Shown here piece by piece: positions 24,173 to 32,430 of a stretch of 64,000 nucleotides of DNA. Position 1 is the stretch's first letter. Each line of letters starts with the position of its first letter. The notes under the pieces are model-generated. The model saw nothing but the letters and a program-made list of their open reading frames with translations. It was not told the origin of the DNA and ran no database searches. The DNA is from Streptosporangiales bacterium (GTDB taxonomy: Bacteria; Actinomycetota; Actinomycetes; Streptosporangiales; WHST01), in NCBI GenBank assembly GCA_009379825.1, contig WHTA01000001.1, positions 62,001-126,000 of the forward strand, given 5' to 3'. Position numbers and translations under genes: made by a program.

Positions 24173-24814
24173 TCAGGCTCGGTGCACCATGTCGGGCAGC
24201 ATTCGCACTACCTGGTTGCCGGCGGTTGTCGGCGGGAGGCGGTCCGGGCTGAGGAATGCCAGGAGCGCGCCGTGGTTCATCCAGACGCATAGGCCGTTGG
24301 TGCCGTCTGCGGTCTTCATGGCGGCGCATTCGAGTCGGCCGCCGACCCGGCCCGGGGACACTGCGGTGCGCCGGGATACCGGGTCGCCCTCGTCCTCGAC
24401 CGTCTTGAAGAAGTCGTCCATCTGTCGGTCGAGCAGGAGCATCAGGCCGGTGCCGCCCCACACCACTATCGGTCGGGCGTCGTCCTCGTAGTAGCCCTTC
24501 ACTGGCGTGTCGAACGAGGCGAGGTCGATGCCGTCGAGCTCGGCCAGCACCGTGGCGTCGTCGCCCTTCGACAGGCCGCCGGCCTCGGCCGGCAGTGTGG
24601 TCCTGACCGTCTGGTCACGGGCGACGTCGCGCACCGTCGGGGCGGCGAGCACGCCACCGACACCGACGAGCAGCAGGAGCGTCGCGACGACGACCAACGT
24701 CACCACGAGGACACGCCGCTTGCGCCGCCGCCGCGGCGGAGAGCCGCCAGGCCAACCAGGCGGCGGTGGGCCGGTCATCGGGTCTGGCTGGCTGGGTGGG
24801 CCCGCGGACGGCAC
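24173..24814 (-). CDS. Membrane-anchored protein with Pro-rich N-terminus, unknown
   Basis: 213 residues from GTG 24814, preceded by GAGGAG. A Pro-rich cytosolic leader (PPPPGWPGG) and an Arg/Lys cluster precede one hydrophobic segment VLVVTLVVVATLLLLVGVGG (about residues 35-54). An outside domain of about 150 residues then contains VVWGGTGLMLLLDRQMDDFF and CAAMKTADGTNGLCVWMNHG, where two Cys may pair. The layout matches actinobacterial cell-surface proteins of unknown role. It is a single gene. Confidence 0.65.
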   Translation of the reverse strand: MPSAGPPSQPDPMTGPPPPGWPGGSPPRRRRKRRVLVVTLVVVATLLLLVGVGGVLAAPTVRDVARDQTVRTTLPAEAGGLSKGDDATVLAELDGIDLASFDTPVKGYYEDDARPIVVWGGTGLMLLLDRQMDDFFKTVEDEGDPVSRRTAVSPGRVGGRLECAAMKTADGTNGLCVWMNHGALLAFLSPDRLPPTTAGNQVVRMLPDMVHRA

Positions 24815-24904
24815 GCTCCTCGACTCCTCGTCTCCCGGCTGTCGCGGCGATGAGCGTATCCTGTGCGGGCGCCGCGCGCTGTGGGTTCCGCGCGGAGTAG
24901 TCGG

Positions 24905-26254
24905 TCAGAACAGCAGCGCAGTGATGGCCGCGATGAGCGGGATGGCGAGCACCGTACGGAATACGAACAGCAGCAGGCAGTCGTGCAGCCGCACCGGCAC
25001 GTCGAGCTCGAGCAGCAACGGGATGGTGGCGGAGAAGAACAGGATCTGGCTCAACGACAGCACCGCGACGAAGAACTTCGCCGGTACGGCGGCTCCCGTG
25101 CTCAACAGGGCAGGGAGGAACATCTCGCTGATGCCGATCAGGCTCGCCGGCGCCACCGTGTCGGCGTCGGGGATGCCGAGCAGGGACAGCACCGGTTCCA
25201 GCGGTGCGCCGAGCCAGTTGAAGACCGGCGTGTGGTTCGCGATGAGGATGGCGATCAGGCCCACCGCGAGGATGGTCGGCAGGATCATCACCGCCAGCCG
25301 CAGGCCGTCCAGGAAGCCCCGTGCCGCCTCCCTGCCGACGCTCCCGGACTCGGCGGCACGCGACTTGGCACGGTCGACCGCCGCCCGCCAGAGGTTCCCC
25401 GTGACCTTCTCCTCCGGCCGCGGCGTCCCGACGTAGGTGTCCGGCTTCCGCGACAGCGGCGGCGCCCGGCAGAGCACGACGCCGAGTACGAACGTCACCA
25501 GGCACACCGACCCGAAGATCAGCGGGAAGTACGCGAGCAGGTCCAGGGTGGACGCGACGACCGCGAAGAACCCCATGCTCACCGTGGAGAAGCAGGTGGC
25601 GATGGTCGCGGACTCCCTGGCGGAGTAACGGCTCTCCAGGTACATCCGGTTGGTGACGTAGAGCCCGACCGAGTAGCTGCCGACGAACGACGCGATGGCG
25701 TCCAGCGCCGCCCGCCCCGGCACCCGGAAGAGTGGCCGCATCACCGGGCGCGCCAGCGTGCCGATGAACTCCAGGCCGCCGAACGCGACGAACAGCGTGA
25801 CGAAGACCGCGCCGATGGGGACGATCACACCGACCGACGCCACCAGCGTGCTGAACATCAGGCCGCCGGACTCCTCCGCCCGGATCACGGCCGGGCCGAT
25901 GTCGAAGAAGATCAGCACGGCCGCGACGGCGCCGAGCACGCGGAGTACGAGGAAGACCGGTCCGGCCGCGAACGCCCGTACGTCGCGGTAACCGGTGGGT
26001 GCCTCGGCGGCGCGGCGTTGCACTACGCCGGCCACGGTGAGCGCCGCCGATGCGAGGATCACGACCAGGCTGTACACGTCGACCGCTGCCGGTATCCGGT
26101 CGGTGATTGCGCTCACCGCGACGTCGAAGGGTACGGTCCACGAGCCGGCCACGCGGATCGGCAGCAGGAAGAACAGGCAGCCGACGACGGTCGTGGCGAC
26201 GAACCGCCAGGTGGCGAGCCGGTTCTGAGGCGATGCCCGTGCGGGCTCCGACAC
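24905..26254 (-). CDS. YjiH-family nucleoside-recognition (Gate) domain membrane protein
   Basis: 449 residues from GTG 26254, which follows AAGGGGAG; a longer frame upstream would cross the next gene. About 11 hydrophobic segments are present. Gate-domain features are GGLEFIGTLARPVMRPLFRV with SFVGSYSVGLYVTNRMY, and a second half with GISEMFLPALLSTGAAVPAKF. YjiH proteins are inner-membrane proteins related to nucleoside transporters and SpoIIIAE/SpmA-type Gate proteins. Their substrate is unsettled. It is transcribed alone. Confidence 0.8.
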   Translation of the reverse strand: MSEPARASPQNRLATWRFVATTVVGCLFFLLPIRVAGSWTVPFDVAVSAITDRIPAAVDVYSLVVILASAALTVAGVVQRRAAEAPTGYRDVRAFAAGPVFLVLRVLGAVAAVLIFFDIGPAVIRAEESGGLMFSTLVASVGVIVPIGAVFVTLFVAFGGLEFIGTLARPVMRPLFRVPGRAALDAIASFVGSYSVGLYVTNRMYLESRYSARESATIATCFSTVSMGFFAVVASTLDLLAYFPLIFGSVCLVTFVLGVVLCRAPPLSRKPDTYVGTPRPEEKVTGNLWRAAVDRAKSRAAESGSVGREAARGFLDGLRLAVMILPTILAVGLIAILIANHTPVFNWLGAPLEPVLSLLGIPDADTVAPASLIGISEMFLPALLSTGAAVPAKFFVAVLSLSQILFFSATIPLLLELDVPVRLHDCLLLFVFRTVLAIPLIAAITALLF

Positions 26255-26356
26255 CGCTGCTCCCCTTTCCTCCCCCGCCTCGGCGTCGTACACGCTGGCC
26301 GCTCGCGGATCGGATGTCAAGATCGGACTGTCGGCAGCCGGCGCTACCGTCCGGCC

Positions 26357-27137
26357 ATGGCCAACTTCTTCCGCGAGGATCTCCAGGGATCCCGGTTCGA
26401 GTGGGTCGACCTGAGCGGTTCGCAGATCCGGGCCAGCGACCTGACAGGCGCCACGTTCCGCGGCGTCGACATGAGCCGGGTGGTGATGCGCGGCGTCGAA
26501 CTGGTGGACGTCGACATCTACGGTGAGATCGTGAACCTGACCGTCAACGGTGTCGACGTCGGGCCGTTGGTCGACGCCGAGCTCGACCGCCGATATCCCG
26601 ACCGGGCGAAGATGCGACCGAAGGACCCGGCCGGCTTCCGCGAGGGGTGGGACGTCCTCGAGCGGCTCTGGGACGGTACTGTCGCCCGGGGCCCGCCGGT
26701 TCGACCCCGAGCTGCTGCACGAGTCGGTCGACGGCGAGTGGTCGTTCATCGAGACGCTGCGGCACCTGGTGTTCGCGACCGATGCCTGGGTCAGGCGCGC
26801 GATCCTCGGCGACCCGTCGCCGTGGCATCCGCTCGACCTGCCGTGGGACGAGATGGCGGACACGCCCGGCGTGCCCCGCGACCGCGAGGTACGGCCGTCG
26901 CTCGACGTGGTGCTCGAGCTGCGTCGTGACCGGATGTCCACCGTCCGCGCGGTTCTCGAGGGTCTCACCGACGAGTCGCTGGCCGGGCATACAGAATCGG
27001 TCGAGGGGCCCGGCTGGCCGCAGCCGCGCAGCTACCCGGTGCGAGAGTGCCTGCTGTGCATCCTGACCGAGGAGTGGGAACACCGGCTGTACGCGGAGCG
27101 GGACCTGGACGCGCTGGCGCATCGTGCGCGGCCTTGA
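26357..27137 (+). pseudogene. Pentapeptide-repeat plus DinB protein, frameshifted
   Basis: ATG 26357 starts a frame with pentapeptide-like units (REDLQGSRFEWVDLSGSQIR, ASDLTGATFRGVDMS) and then YPDRAKMRPKDPAGFREGWD and LERLWDGTVAR. One extra G in the run at 26688-26692 throws it out of frame. The rest (RRFDPELLHESVDGEWSFIE, TLRHLVFATDAWVRRAIL, the DinB helices, and EEWEHRLYAERDLDAL with metal-binding His) continues in the next frame to TGA 27137. With the extra base removed the protein would be about 259 residues and typical of mycothiol-era DinB-like proteins. This may be a sequence error. Confidence 0.75.
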
Positions 27138-27199
27138 CGGCCGTCATGCTGGCGCTATAACGTCTGCTGCCACAATTCACCGCGAGGCAGGGGCATTTC

Positions 27200-28537
27200 A
27201 TGATGTCCAGCAATGTGGCCGCTGGAAAGCGGTCAAGCAGGTTCGTGGTCGTCGCTCTGTGCGGTATGGCCATCATCGTGGACGGTTACGACCTCATCGT
27301 CTACGGCGTGGTGCTGCCCGTCCTCGTCGGTGGCGACGCGGAGTGGACCCTCACCACTGCCGAGGCCGGCCGGATCGGTGCTTACGCGCTGATCGGCATG
27401 CTGGTCGGAGCGATCTGTATCGGCACTGCCACCGACCTCGTCGGTAGGCGTCGCATCATGATCGGTTGCATCACCTGGTTCTCCGCGGCCATGGCGCTCG
27501 CCGCCGTCGCACCGAACCCGGACCTGTTCGCACTGGCCAGGTTCGTTGCCGGGCTCGGCCTCGGTGGCGTGGTGCCGACCGCGATCGCGCTGACGATCGA
27601 GTACGCCCACGAGCGGCACCGCAACGCGACGAACGCCGTGATGTTCGTCGGCTATTCGGTCGGTGGCATCGTGGTGTCGCTGATCGGCACCGTCGCGATA
27701 ACCAGCCTCGGGTGGCGGGCGATGTTCTGGATCGGCGCGGCGCTGGGGGTGCTACTCGTCCCGCTGTGTATCGCCCTACTGCCCGAGTCGGCGAGCTATC
27801 TGGTCGCGCGGGGCAGGCGGGCCGAAGCGGAGCAGCTGGCCGCAAAGTACGACCTGCGGCTGGAAGAGCCGGGCCGGGCGGACGACGAGCGGGTCGGTGG
27901 CCTCGCCGGACTGAAGGCGCTGTTCGACCCGAGCGTGCTGCGCGGCACCCTGCTGTTCTGGCTCGGCTGCGGGATCGGGCTGTTGCTCGTCTACGGCCTG
28001 AACACCTGGCTCGCACAGATCATGGTGAAGGCCGGCTTCGGCCTGGGTTCTGCGCTCGCCTTCCTCCTCGCGTTGAACCTCGGCGCGATCGTAGGGACGC
28101 CACTGCTCGGTGCGCTCGCCGACCGGATCGGTTCCAAACCGGTCACCGTCGGGATGTTCCTGACCGCCGCGGTGTGCATCTTCCTGCTGAGTCTCGGCAT
28201 GCCGACCGCGGTGCAGTACGTGCTGGTCGCCGTCGCCGGCACCTGCACGATCGGCACCACGATCCTGGTGAACGCCTACACCGCCAACTTCTACCCGGTG
28301 CGGATGCGTGCCACGGGCATCGGCTGGTCGCTGGGTATCGGCCGGCTCGGCGCCATCCTCGGACCGCTCTACGGCAGCTTCATCCTGTCCACCGGATGGG
28401 GCCTGCAGGCGAACTTCTACGCGTTCGCGATCCCCGCTCTGGTCGGCGCCCTCGCCATGCTGTTCATCCCGGCCATCGCGGCCGCCTCGGCGGGTCGGTC
28501 GGTGAGCGCGCCCGGCCCGGAAGCTCAGCGGTCCTGA
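27200..28537 (+). CDS. MFS transporter, aromatic acid:H+ symporter-like
   Basis: 445 residues with 12 predicted helices. DGYDLIVYGVVLPVL in helix 1 and ATDLVGRRRIMIG (the D-x-x-GRR loop motif between helices 2 and 3) are typical of the AAHS family, as is RFVAGLGLGGVVPTAIALTIEY. It would import an aromatic or short organic acid with protons. It lies between a broken DinB gene and a convergent flavoprotein gene, with no catabolic partner nearby. Substrate unknown. Confidence 0.88.
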   Translation: MMSSNVAAGKRSSRFVVVALCGMAIIVDGYDLIVYGVVLPVLVGGDAEWTLTTAEAGRIGAYALIGMLVGAICIGTATDLVGRRRIMIGCITWFSAAMALAAVAPNPDLFALARFVAGLGLGGVVPTAIALTIEYAHERHRNATNAVMFVGYSVGGIVVSLIGTVAITSLGWRAMFWIGAALGVLLVPLCIALLPESASYLVARGRRAEAEQLAAKYDLRLEEPGRADDERVGGLAGLKALFDPSVLRGTLLFWLGCGIGLLLVYGLNTWLAQIMVKAGFGLGSALAFLLALNLGAIVGTPLLGALADRIGSKPVTVGMFLTAAVCIFLLSLGMPTAVQYVLVAVAGTCTIGTTILVNAYTANFYPVRMRATGIGWSLGIGRLGAILGPLYGSFILSTGWGLQANFYAFAIPALVGALAMLFIPAIAAASAGRSVSAPGPEAQRS

Positions 28538-28547
28538 CGCTTTCTTC

Positions 28548-29519
28548 CTACCCGGTCGGTGCCGTGGCTCTCGCGGCGTCGACGGCCTGCCGGGTCTCCT
28601 CGGTGACCAGGTCGGCGTTGATCTGCGCGGCCGCAGCCGCACCCGCTGCCGCGGCGTTGCCCACCTGCGCCACCAGGTCGGTGACGTTGCCGGCGACCCA
28701 CACCCCTGGCACGTCGGTGCGGCCGGTCGGGTCGGCGGGGATGTGCGCACCGACGCCCGCCGGGTGCTCCACCGGCTGCAGGCCGAGCGCGTCCAGGAAG
28801 CCGGCGCGTGCCACCATCCGCGACGAGACCACGACGGCGTCACAGTCGACGGGGGTGCCGTCGGTCAGTCGCACTCCCGCGAGGCGGTCGTCGACGACCT
28901 CCAGCGACGCCACCTCGCCCGGCACCACGCGGATGCCGCGGGCGGCCAGCTGCTCCGCCTCGTCTTCTGTCGGCACCTGCCTGCTGTGGGTGAAGAACGT
29001 GACGTCGGCGCTCAACTGCCGGAACAGCAACGCCTGGTGCACCGACATCGGCCCGCTGTTCAGCACCCCGATGGCCCGGTCACGGACCTCCCAGCCGTGG
29101 CAGTACGGGCAGTGCAGGACGTCGCGACCCCACCGCGCCTGCAGGCCAGGTACGTCGGGCAGCTCGTCGACCAGCCCGGTGGTCACGAGCAGCCGGCGCG
29201 CGCGGACCGTCCGGCTGTCGGCCAGCTCCACGACGAAGCCGTCGTCCGTGCGCGTGGCGACGGCGACCTCGCCCGGCACCACGTGCCCGCCGTAGCCGCG
29301 GACCTCCGCCCGTCCGTGTGCCAGCAGCTCGGCCGGGTCGGTCCCCTCCCTGCCGAGCAGGCCGTGCACGCCGGCGGCCGGCGCGTTGCGCGGAGCGCCC
29401 GCGTCGATCACCACGACCGAGCGTCGTGCCCGGGCCAGCAGCAGTGCGCCGTTCAACCCCGCGGCACCGCCGCCGATCACCACTACCTCGTAGCTGTCCG
29501 CCAGCTGATCGGTCACCAT
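28548..29519 (-). CDS. Thioredoxin reductase-like FAD/NAD(P) oxidoreductase
   Basis: 323 residues from ATG 29519. FAD motif VVVIGGGAAGLNGALLLARA lies near residues 11-30. A redox pair occurs in HCPYCHGWEV (CPYC), where thioredoxin reductase has CATC. NAD(P)-site segments are weaker (AIGVLNSGPMSVHQ lacks the usual GxGxxA). The last part GVWVAGNVTDLVAQVGNAAA is the FAD-capping motif. The wide CPYC and altered NADPH motif suggest a specialised disulfide or substrate oxidoreductase. It shares a divergent promoter with an XRE-cupin regulator, which probably controls it. Confidence 0.85.
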   Translation of the reverse strand: MVTDQLADSYEVVVIGGGAAGLNGALLLARARRSVVVIDAGAPRNAPAAGVHGLLGREGTDPAELLAHGRAEVRGYGGHVVPGEVAVATRTDDGFVVELADSRTVRARRLLVTTGLVDELPDVPGLQARWGRDVLHCPYCHGWEVRDRAIGVLNSGPMSVHQALLFRQLSADVTFFTHSRQVPTEDEAEQLAARGIRVVPGEVASLEVVDDRLAGVRLTDGTPVDCDAVVVSSRMVARAGFLDALGLQPVEHPAGVGAHIPADPTGRTDVPGVWVAGNVTDLVAQVGNAAAAGAAAAAQINADLVTEETRQAVDAARATAPTG

Positions 29520-29558
29520 GACCACCTCCACGGCAACCATGCACACGCCGCGGACGCG

Positions 29559-29586
29559 TCGGCAAACGTCCTTGCCGATATGGCAA
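29559..29586. promoter_or_regulatory. Overlapping dyads, candidate XRE-cupin operator
   Basis: TCGGCAA-N6-TTGCCGA (29559-29565, 29572-29578) and TTGCC-GATAT-GGCAA (29572-29576, 29582-29586) share a middle arm, giving three TTGCC/GGCAA half-sites. They lie in the 76-base gap between the divergent flavoprotein and regulator starts, and end 9 bases before the regulator ATG. Confidence 0.65.
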
Positions 29587-29595
29587 ACTGGCGGT

Positions 29596-30186
29596 ATGGA
29601 CGAGGACTTGGGTCGAGCGCTCGACGGGGTAGGCGCCCGGCTGCGCGCGTTGCGCAAGGAGCGCGAGACGACGCTGGCCGACCTGTCGGCGGCCACCGGC
29701 ATCTCGGTGAGCACGCTGTCGCGACTGGAGTCCGGTGCCCGCCGGCCGACGCTCGAGCAACTGCTCCCGCTGGCCAAGGCGCACGGCGTCACGCTGGACG
29801 AGCTCGTCGACGCCCCGCCCACCGGGGACCCGCGCGTCAACCTGCGTCCGGTCACCCGGCACGGCATGACCATGCTGCCGCTGACCCGCCGCGCCGGCGG
29901 CATCCAGGCGTACAAGCTGGTGCTCCCCGGTCGTCGCCGTCGCGCGGCCGAACCGGAGCTCCAGACGCACGAGGGCTACGAGTGGCTCTACGTGCTGAAC
30001 GGGCGGCTGCGGATGATCCTCGGCGAGCACGACCTGGTGCTCTCCCCCGGCGAAGCCGCGGAGTTCGACACCCGGGTGCCGCACTGGTTCGGCTCCGCCG
30101 ACAGCGACCCGGTCGAGTTCCTCAGCCTGTTCGGCAAACAGGGCGAGCGTGCACACCTGCGCGCCAGGCCCAAGGCCAAGGCGTAG
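29596..30186 (+). CDS. XRE-family regulator with C-terminal cupin domain
   Basis: 196 residues from ATG 29596. The HTH_3 domain reads LRALRKERETTLADLSAATG then ISVSTLSRLESGARRPTLEQ. The C-terminal cupin holds HEGYEWLYVLNGRLRMILGE and LVLSPGEAAEFDTRVPHWF, the two cupin motifs with His residues that bind metal or ligand. It would be a one-component regulator. The three half-sites directly upstream argue for control of itself and the divergent oxidoreductase. Confidence 0.9.
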   Translation: MDEDLGRALDGVGARLRALRKERETTLADLSAATGISVSTLSRLESGARRPTLEQLLPLAKAHGVTLDELVDAPPTGDPRVNLRPVTRHGMTMLPLTRRAGGIQAYKLVLPGRRRRAAEPELQTHEGYEWLYVLNGRLRMILGEHDLVLSPGEAAEFDTRVPHWFGSADSDPVEFLSLFGKQGERAHLRARPKAKA

Positions 30187-30193
30187 CCGGCGG

Positions 30194-30859
30194 TCAGCCG
30201 CTGCTCACCCAGGTGGCCACGCAGGCCTCGTTGCCCTCGACATCGGCGAGCACCCACCAGCCAGGCGCGTGCTCGTCGGTCACCACGTGCCCGCCGGCGG
30301 CCAGCGCCGCCGCGACGCGTGCCTCCGCCTGGTCGAGCGGCACCCACACGTCGAGGTGGATCCGGTTGCGCTGTGGGCGCGCCGCGTCCATCTGGTTGAA
30401 GAAGAACACCGGCCCGTGCAGGTGCGGGTCGTTCAGCTCGTCGTCCGGGGTGTCGGCGCGGGGCCGGTAGCCGAGCACGGCCCGCCAGAACGGCAGCACC
30501 TCGGGGATGACGAGCGCGTCGATCGAGACCACCAGGTTCTGCACGGCGGACGGGTCGGCCGGTACGTCCAGCTCGCGTGCCGCCGCGGAGATCCGCCTGG
30601 CCAGCTCGACGTCGGCTGCGGTCAGCCCGTAGTAGTCCGGCGTGATCGTGAGCAGCCGCACGGTGACCCCGCCGCGTCGCAGGTCGACGTCGGGCTCGTG
30701 TCGGTCGACGCTGGGCAGTTCGCCGATCGTCCGTACGAGCCGGGCGCCGGCGGCGAACGAGCCGGTGCGGAAGTACGTGCACAGCGTCTCGCCGACCAGC
30801 CGCCAGTCGTCGAGACCGGCGGCCTCATGGACCTGCCGTGGTGTGACCGGGTCGCTCAC
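30194..30859 (-). CDS. PCD-like domain fused to VOC domain protein
   Basis: 221 residues from GTG 30859 (GTGA overlap with the upstream GNAT stop). The N-terminal ~100 residues resemble pterin-4a-carbinolamine dehydratases: GSFAAGARLVRTIGELPSVD, RHEPDVDLRRGGVTVRL and GLTAADVELARRISAAAREL. The C-terminal ~110 residues form a VOC domain with PEVLPFWRAVLGYRP and NRIHLDVWVP (metal His). The PCD dyad of His residues is reduced to one clear His (RHEPDV). Function unknown; the fusion recurs in actinomycetes. Confidence 0.75.
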   Translation of the reverse strand: MSDPVTPRQVHEAAGLDDWRLVGETLCTYFRTGSFAAGARLVRTIGELPSVDRHEPDVDLRRGGVTVRLLTITPDYYGLTAADVELARRISAAARELDVPADPSAVQNLVVSIDALVIPEVLPFWRAVLGYRPRADTPDDELNDPHLHGPVFFFNQMDAARPQRNRIHLDVWVPLDQAEARVAAALAAGGHVVTDEHAPGWWVLADVEGNEACVATWVSSG

Positions 30860-31506
30860 CGCTGGTCGCCTCCCGCGCCGAAGTCGACCCGCATCACCAC
30901 CCGCCGCACGGTGGGGTGGCTGACCTCCGTGAACCCGGCGTCTTCGAACACCTGGCGCGCACCCACGTGCAGCTCGCCCCAGGTGATCTCCTTACCCGGC
31001 TGGGTGATCATCGAGTACCCCTCGACCGCCCGCGCGCCGCGTCCGCGCGCGTATTCGACGGTGGCCGCGGCGAGCGGGTACGTGAGGCCGCGGCCGCGGT
31101 AACCCTTCCGCACCACGAAGCAGGTCACCGCCCAGACACTCTCGTCGTCCTTGTCCTCGTCCCGGCCGCGCCACGGGATGCGCGAGGTGCGCAGCTTCGG
31201 GTACGCCGTGCGCGGTTCCACGGCCACCCAGCCCACCGGCTCGCCGTCGAGGTACGCGACCAGCCCGCCGGTGGTCGCGGCGTCCGGCTCACCGCAGGCC
31301 GTCTGCGTGCGCAGCAGCGCGATCCGCTCCTCCTGGATGGTGTCGCGCCACACCCAGCCGGCGACCTTGAACCGCTGGCACTGGCACAGCCCCGGGTAGT
31401 CGGTCGTGCCGAAGATCGCCTGCACGTCTGCCCAGGACGCCTCGTTGGCCGGGACGATCCGCAGCTGCTCCGCGGTGACCGGCAGTTGCTCCGCGGTGGT
31501 GTCCAT
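30856..31506 (-). CDS. GNAT-family acetyltransferase
   Basis: 216 residues from ATG 31506. The acetyl-CoA site is VWAVTCFVVRKGYRGRGLTY (KGYRGRG). The N-terminal half has a Cys-containing DYPGLCQCQRFK segment typical of a GNAT subgroup that acts on small molecules. Its TGA overlaps the GTG of the VOC fusion gene, so the two are translationally coupled. Only 60 bases separate its start from the LexA box of the mutasome operon on the other strand, so it may be weakly affected by LexA. Confidence 0.85.
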   Translation of the reverse strand: MDTTAEQLPVTAEQLRIVPANEASWADVQAIFGTTDYPGLCQCQRFKVAGWVWRDTIQEERIALLRTQTACGEPDAATTGGLVAYLDGEPVGWVAVEPRTAYPKLRTSRIPWRGRDEDKDDESVWAVTCFVVRKGYRGRGLTYPLAAATVEYARGRGARAVEGYSMITQPGKEITWGELHVGARQVFEDAGFTEVSHPTVRRVVMRVDFGAGGDQR

Positions 31507-31565
31507 GGCCGGCAGCGTACGCGCCGGCACGGACACCGCGGGCGGTTTCGAACCACTTGACGTTG

Positions 31566-31581
31566 TCGAACACGTGTTCGA
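31566..31581. promoter_or_regulatory. LexA (SOS) box
   Basis: TCGAAC-ACGT-GTTCGA at 31566-31581 is a perfect 16-base palindrome and an exact match to the actinobacterial SOS box TCGAAC-N4-GTTCGA. It lies 28 bases before the imuA'-like ATG, so LexA should repress the imuA'-imuB-dnaE2 operon until DNA damage. Confidence 0.93.
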
Positions 31582-31609
31582 TTCTGGAAGAGTGGTTGCC
31601 TCTCCTGGG

Positions 31610-32257
31610 ATGGCCGAAGCGGTGGCCGGGCAGCGCGTGAAGGACGTGCTGCCCGTGCTTCCGCCGCTGCGCGGGCTGCTGCCCGCGGGCGGGTTGCGGC
31701 CTGGCTCCGTGACCACGGTGGACGACCCGACGCTGCTGTTGGCGCTCGCGGCCGGCCCCACCGCCGCCGGTGGCTGGGCCGCGCTCGTGGGCATGCCGGA
31801 GTGCGGCCTGGTCGCCGTGGCGGAGCTCGGGGTGGCGACCGACCGGCTGCTGCTCGTCGACGACGCCGGCAGGCGCTGGCCCGAGGTGGTCGCCGCGCTG
31901 CTCGACGGGGTCACACTGGTCGCGGTGTGGCCGGCGGGCGAGCCGCCGCCGGCCGTCGCGCGGCGGCTGGTCGCCCTGGCCAGACGGCACGAGGCCGCCC
32001 TGCTGGTCGCCGGTGCCTGGGCGGGCGCGGAGGTGAACCTGAGCCTTGCCGGCAGCCGCTGGTACGGCGTCGCCGACGGACACGGACAGCTGACCCGCCG
32101 GCACGTCACGGTCACCAGCGCCGGCCGCGGCAGTGCCGCCAGGGCGTGGCGCACCCCGCTGTGGCTACCGGACGCGAACGGCACCGTACGGGAGGCCGCG
32201 GCCGAGCAACAGCTGACACCGCTGCCCTACCCGGCCGAAGTGGAGGCGGTCTCGTGA
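31610..32257 (+). CDS. imuA': ImuA'-like RecA-related SOS mutagenesis protein
   Basis: 215 residues from ATG 31610 (GTG 31592 is 6 codons earlier). It shows the short RecA-fold remnant of actinobacterial ImuA': LPPLRGLLPAGGLRPGSVTT, GWAALVGMPECGLVAVAELG, and a C-terminal WRTPLWLPDANGTVRE motif. In mycobacteria ImuA' joins ImuB and DnaE2 for error-prone lesion bypass. The LexA box is directly upstream. Its TGA overlaps the GTG of a small reading frame (GTGA). Because dnaE2 downstream is split, the complex probably lacks its polymerase. Confidence 0.85.
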   Translation: MAEAVAGQRVKDVLPVLPPLRGLLPAGGLRPGSVTTVDDPTLLLALAAGPTAAGGWAALVGMPECGLVAVAELGVATDRLLLVDDAGRRWPEVVAALLDGVTLVAVWPAGEPPPAVARRLVALARRHEAALLVAGAWAGAEVNLSLAGSRWYGVADGHGQLTRRHVTVTSAGRGSAARAWRTPLWLPDANGTVREAAAEQQLTPLPYPAEVEAVS

Positions 32258-32430
32258 GCGCCGGCCGCATCGTGCGGGAGGTCGTGGCTGAGCAGGGGGC
32301 ACCGCTGGCTGAGGTGGGGGTCGTGGCCTGTGGTTGTGCCGTCAGGGTGTGGTGCACTCCGCTGTGGTTGTCGGGCGCGGACGGCGTCGTGCGACAAGTA
32401 CCGCCGGCTGAGTTGGCGGTGGTCTTGTGA
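32254..32430 (+). CDS. 58-residue ORF duplicating the imuA' tail
   Basis: GTG 32254 overlaps the imuA' stop, and TGA 32430 overlaps the imuB start (GTG 32427), so it sits as a coupled gene between them. The opening MSAG copies the first residues of ImuB. The segment VRVWCTPLWLSGADGVVRQV copies the ImuA' C-terminal WRTPLWLPDANGTVRE motif about 203 bases upstream. I read it as a decayed tandem duplication of the imuA'-imuB junction that has kept an open frame. It could keep translational coupling or be meaningless. Confidence 0.5.
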   Translation: MSAGRIVREVVAEQGAPLAEVGVVACGCAVRVWCTPLWLSGADGVVRQVPPAELAVVL

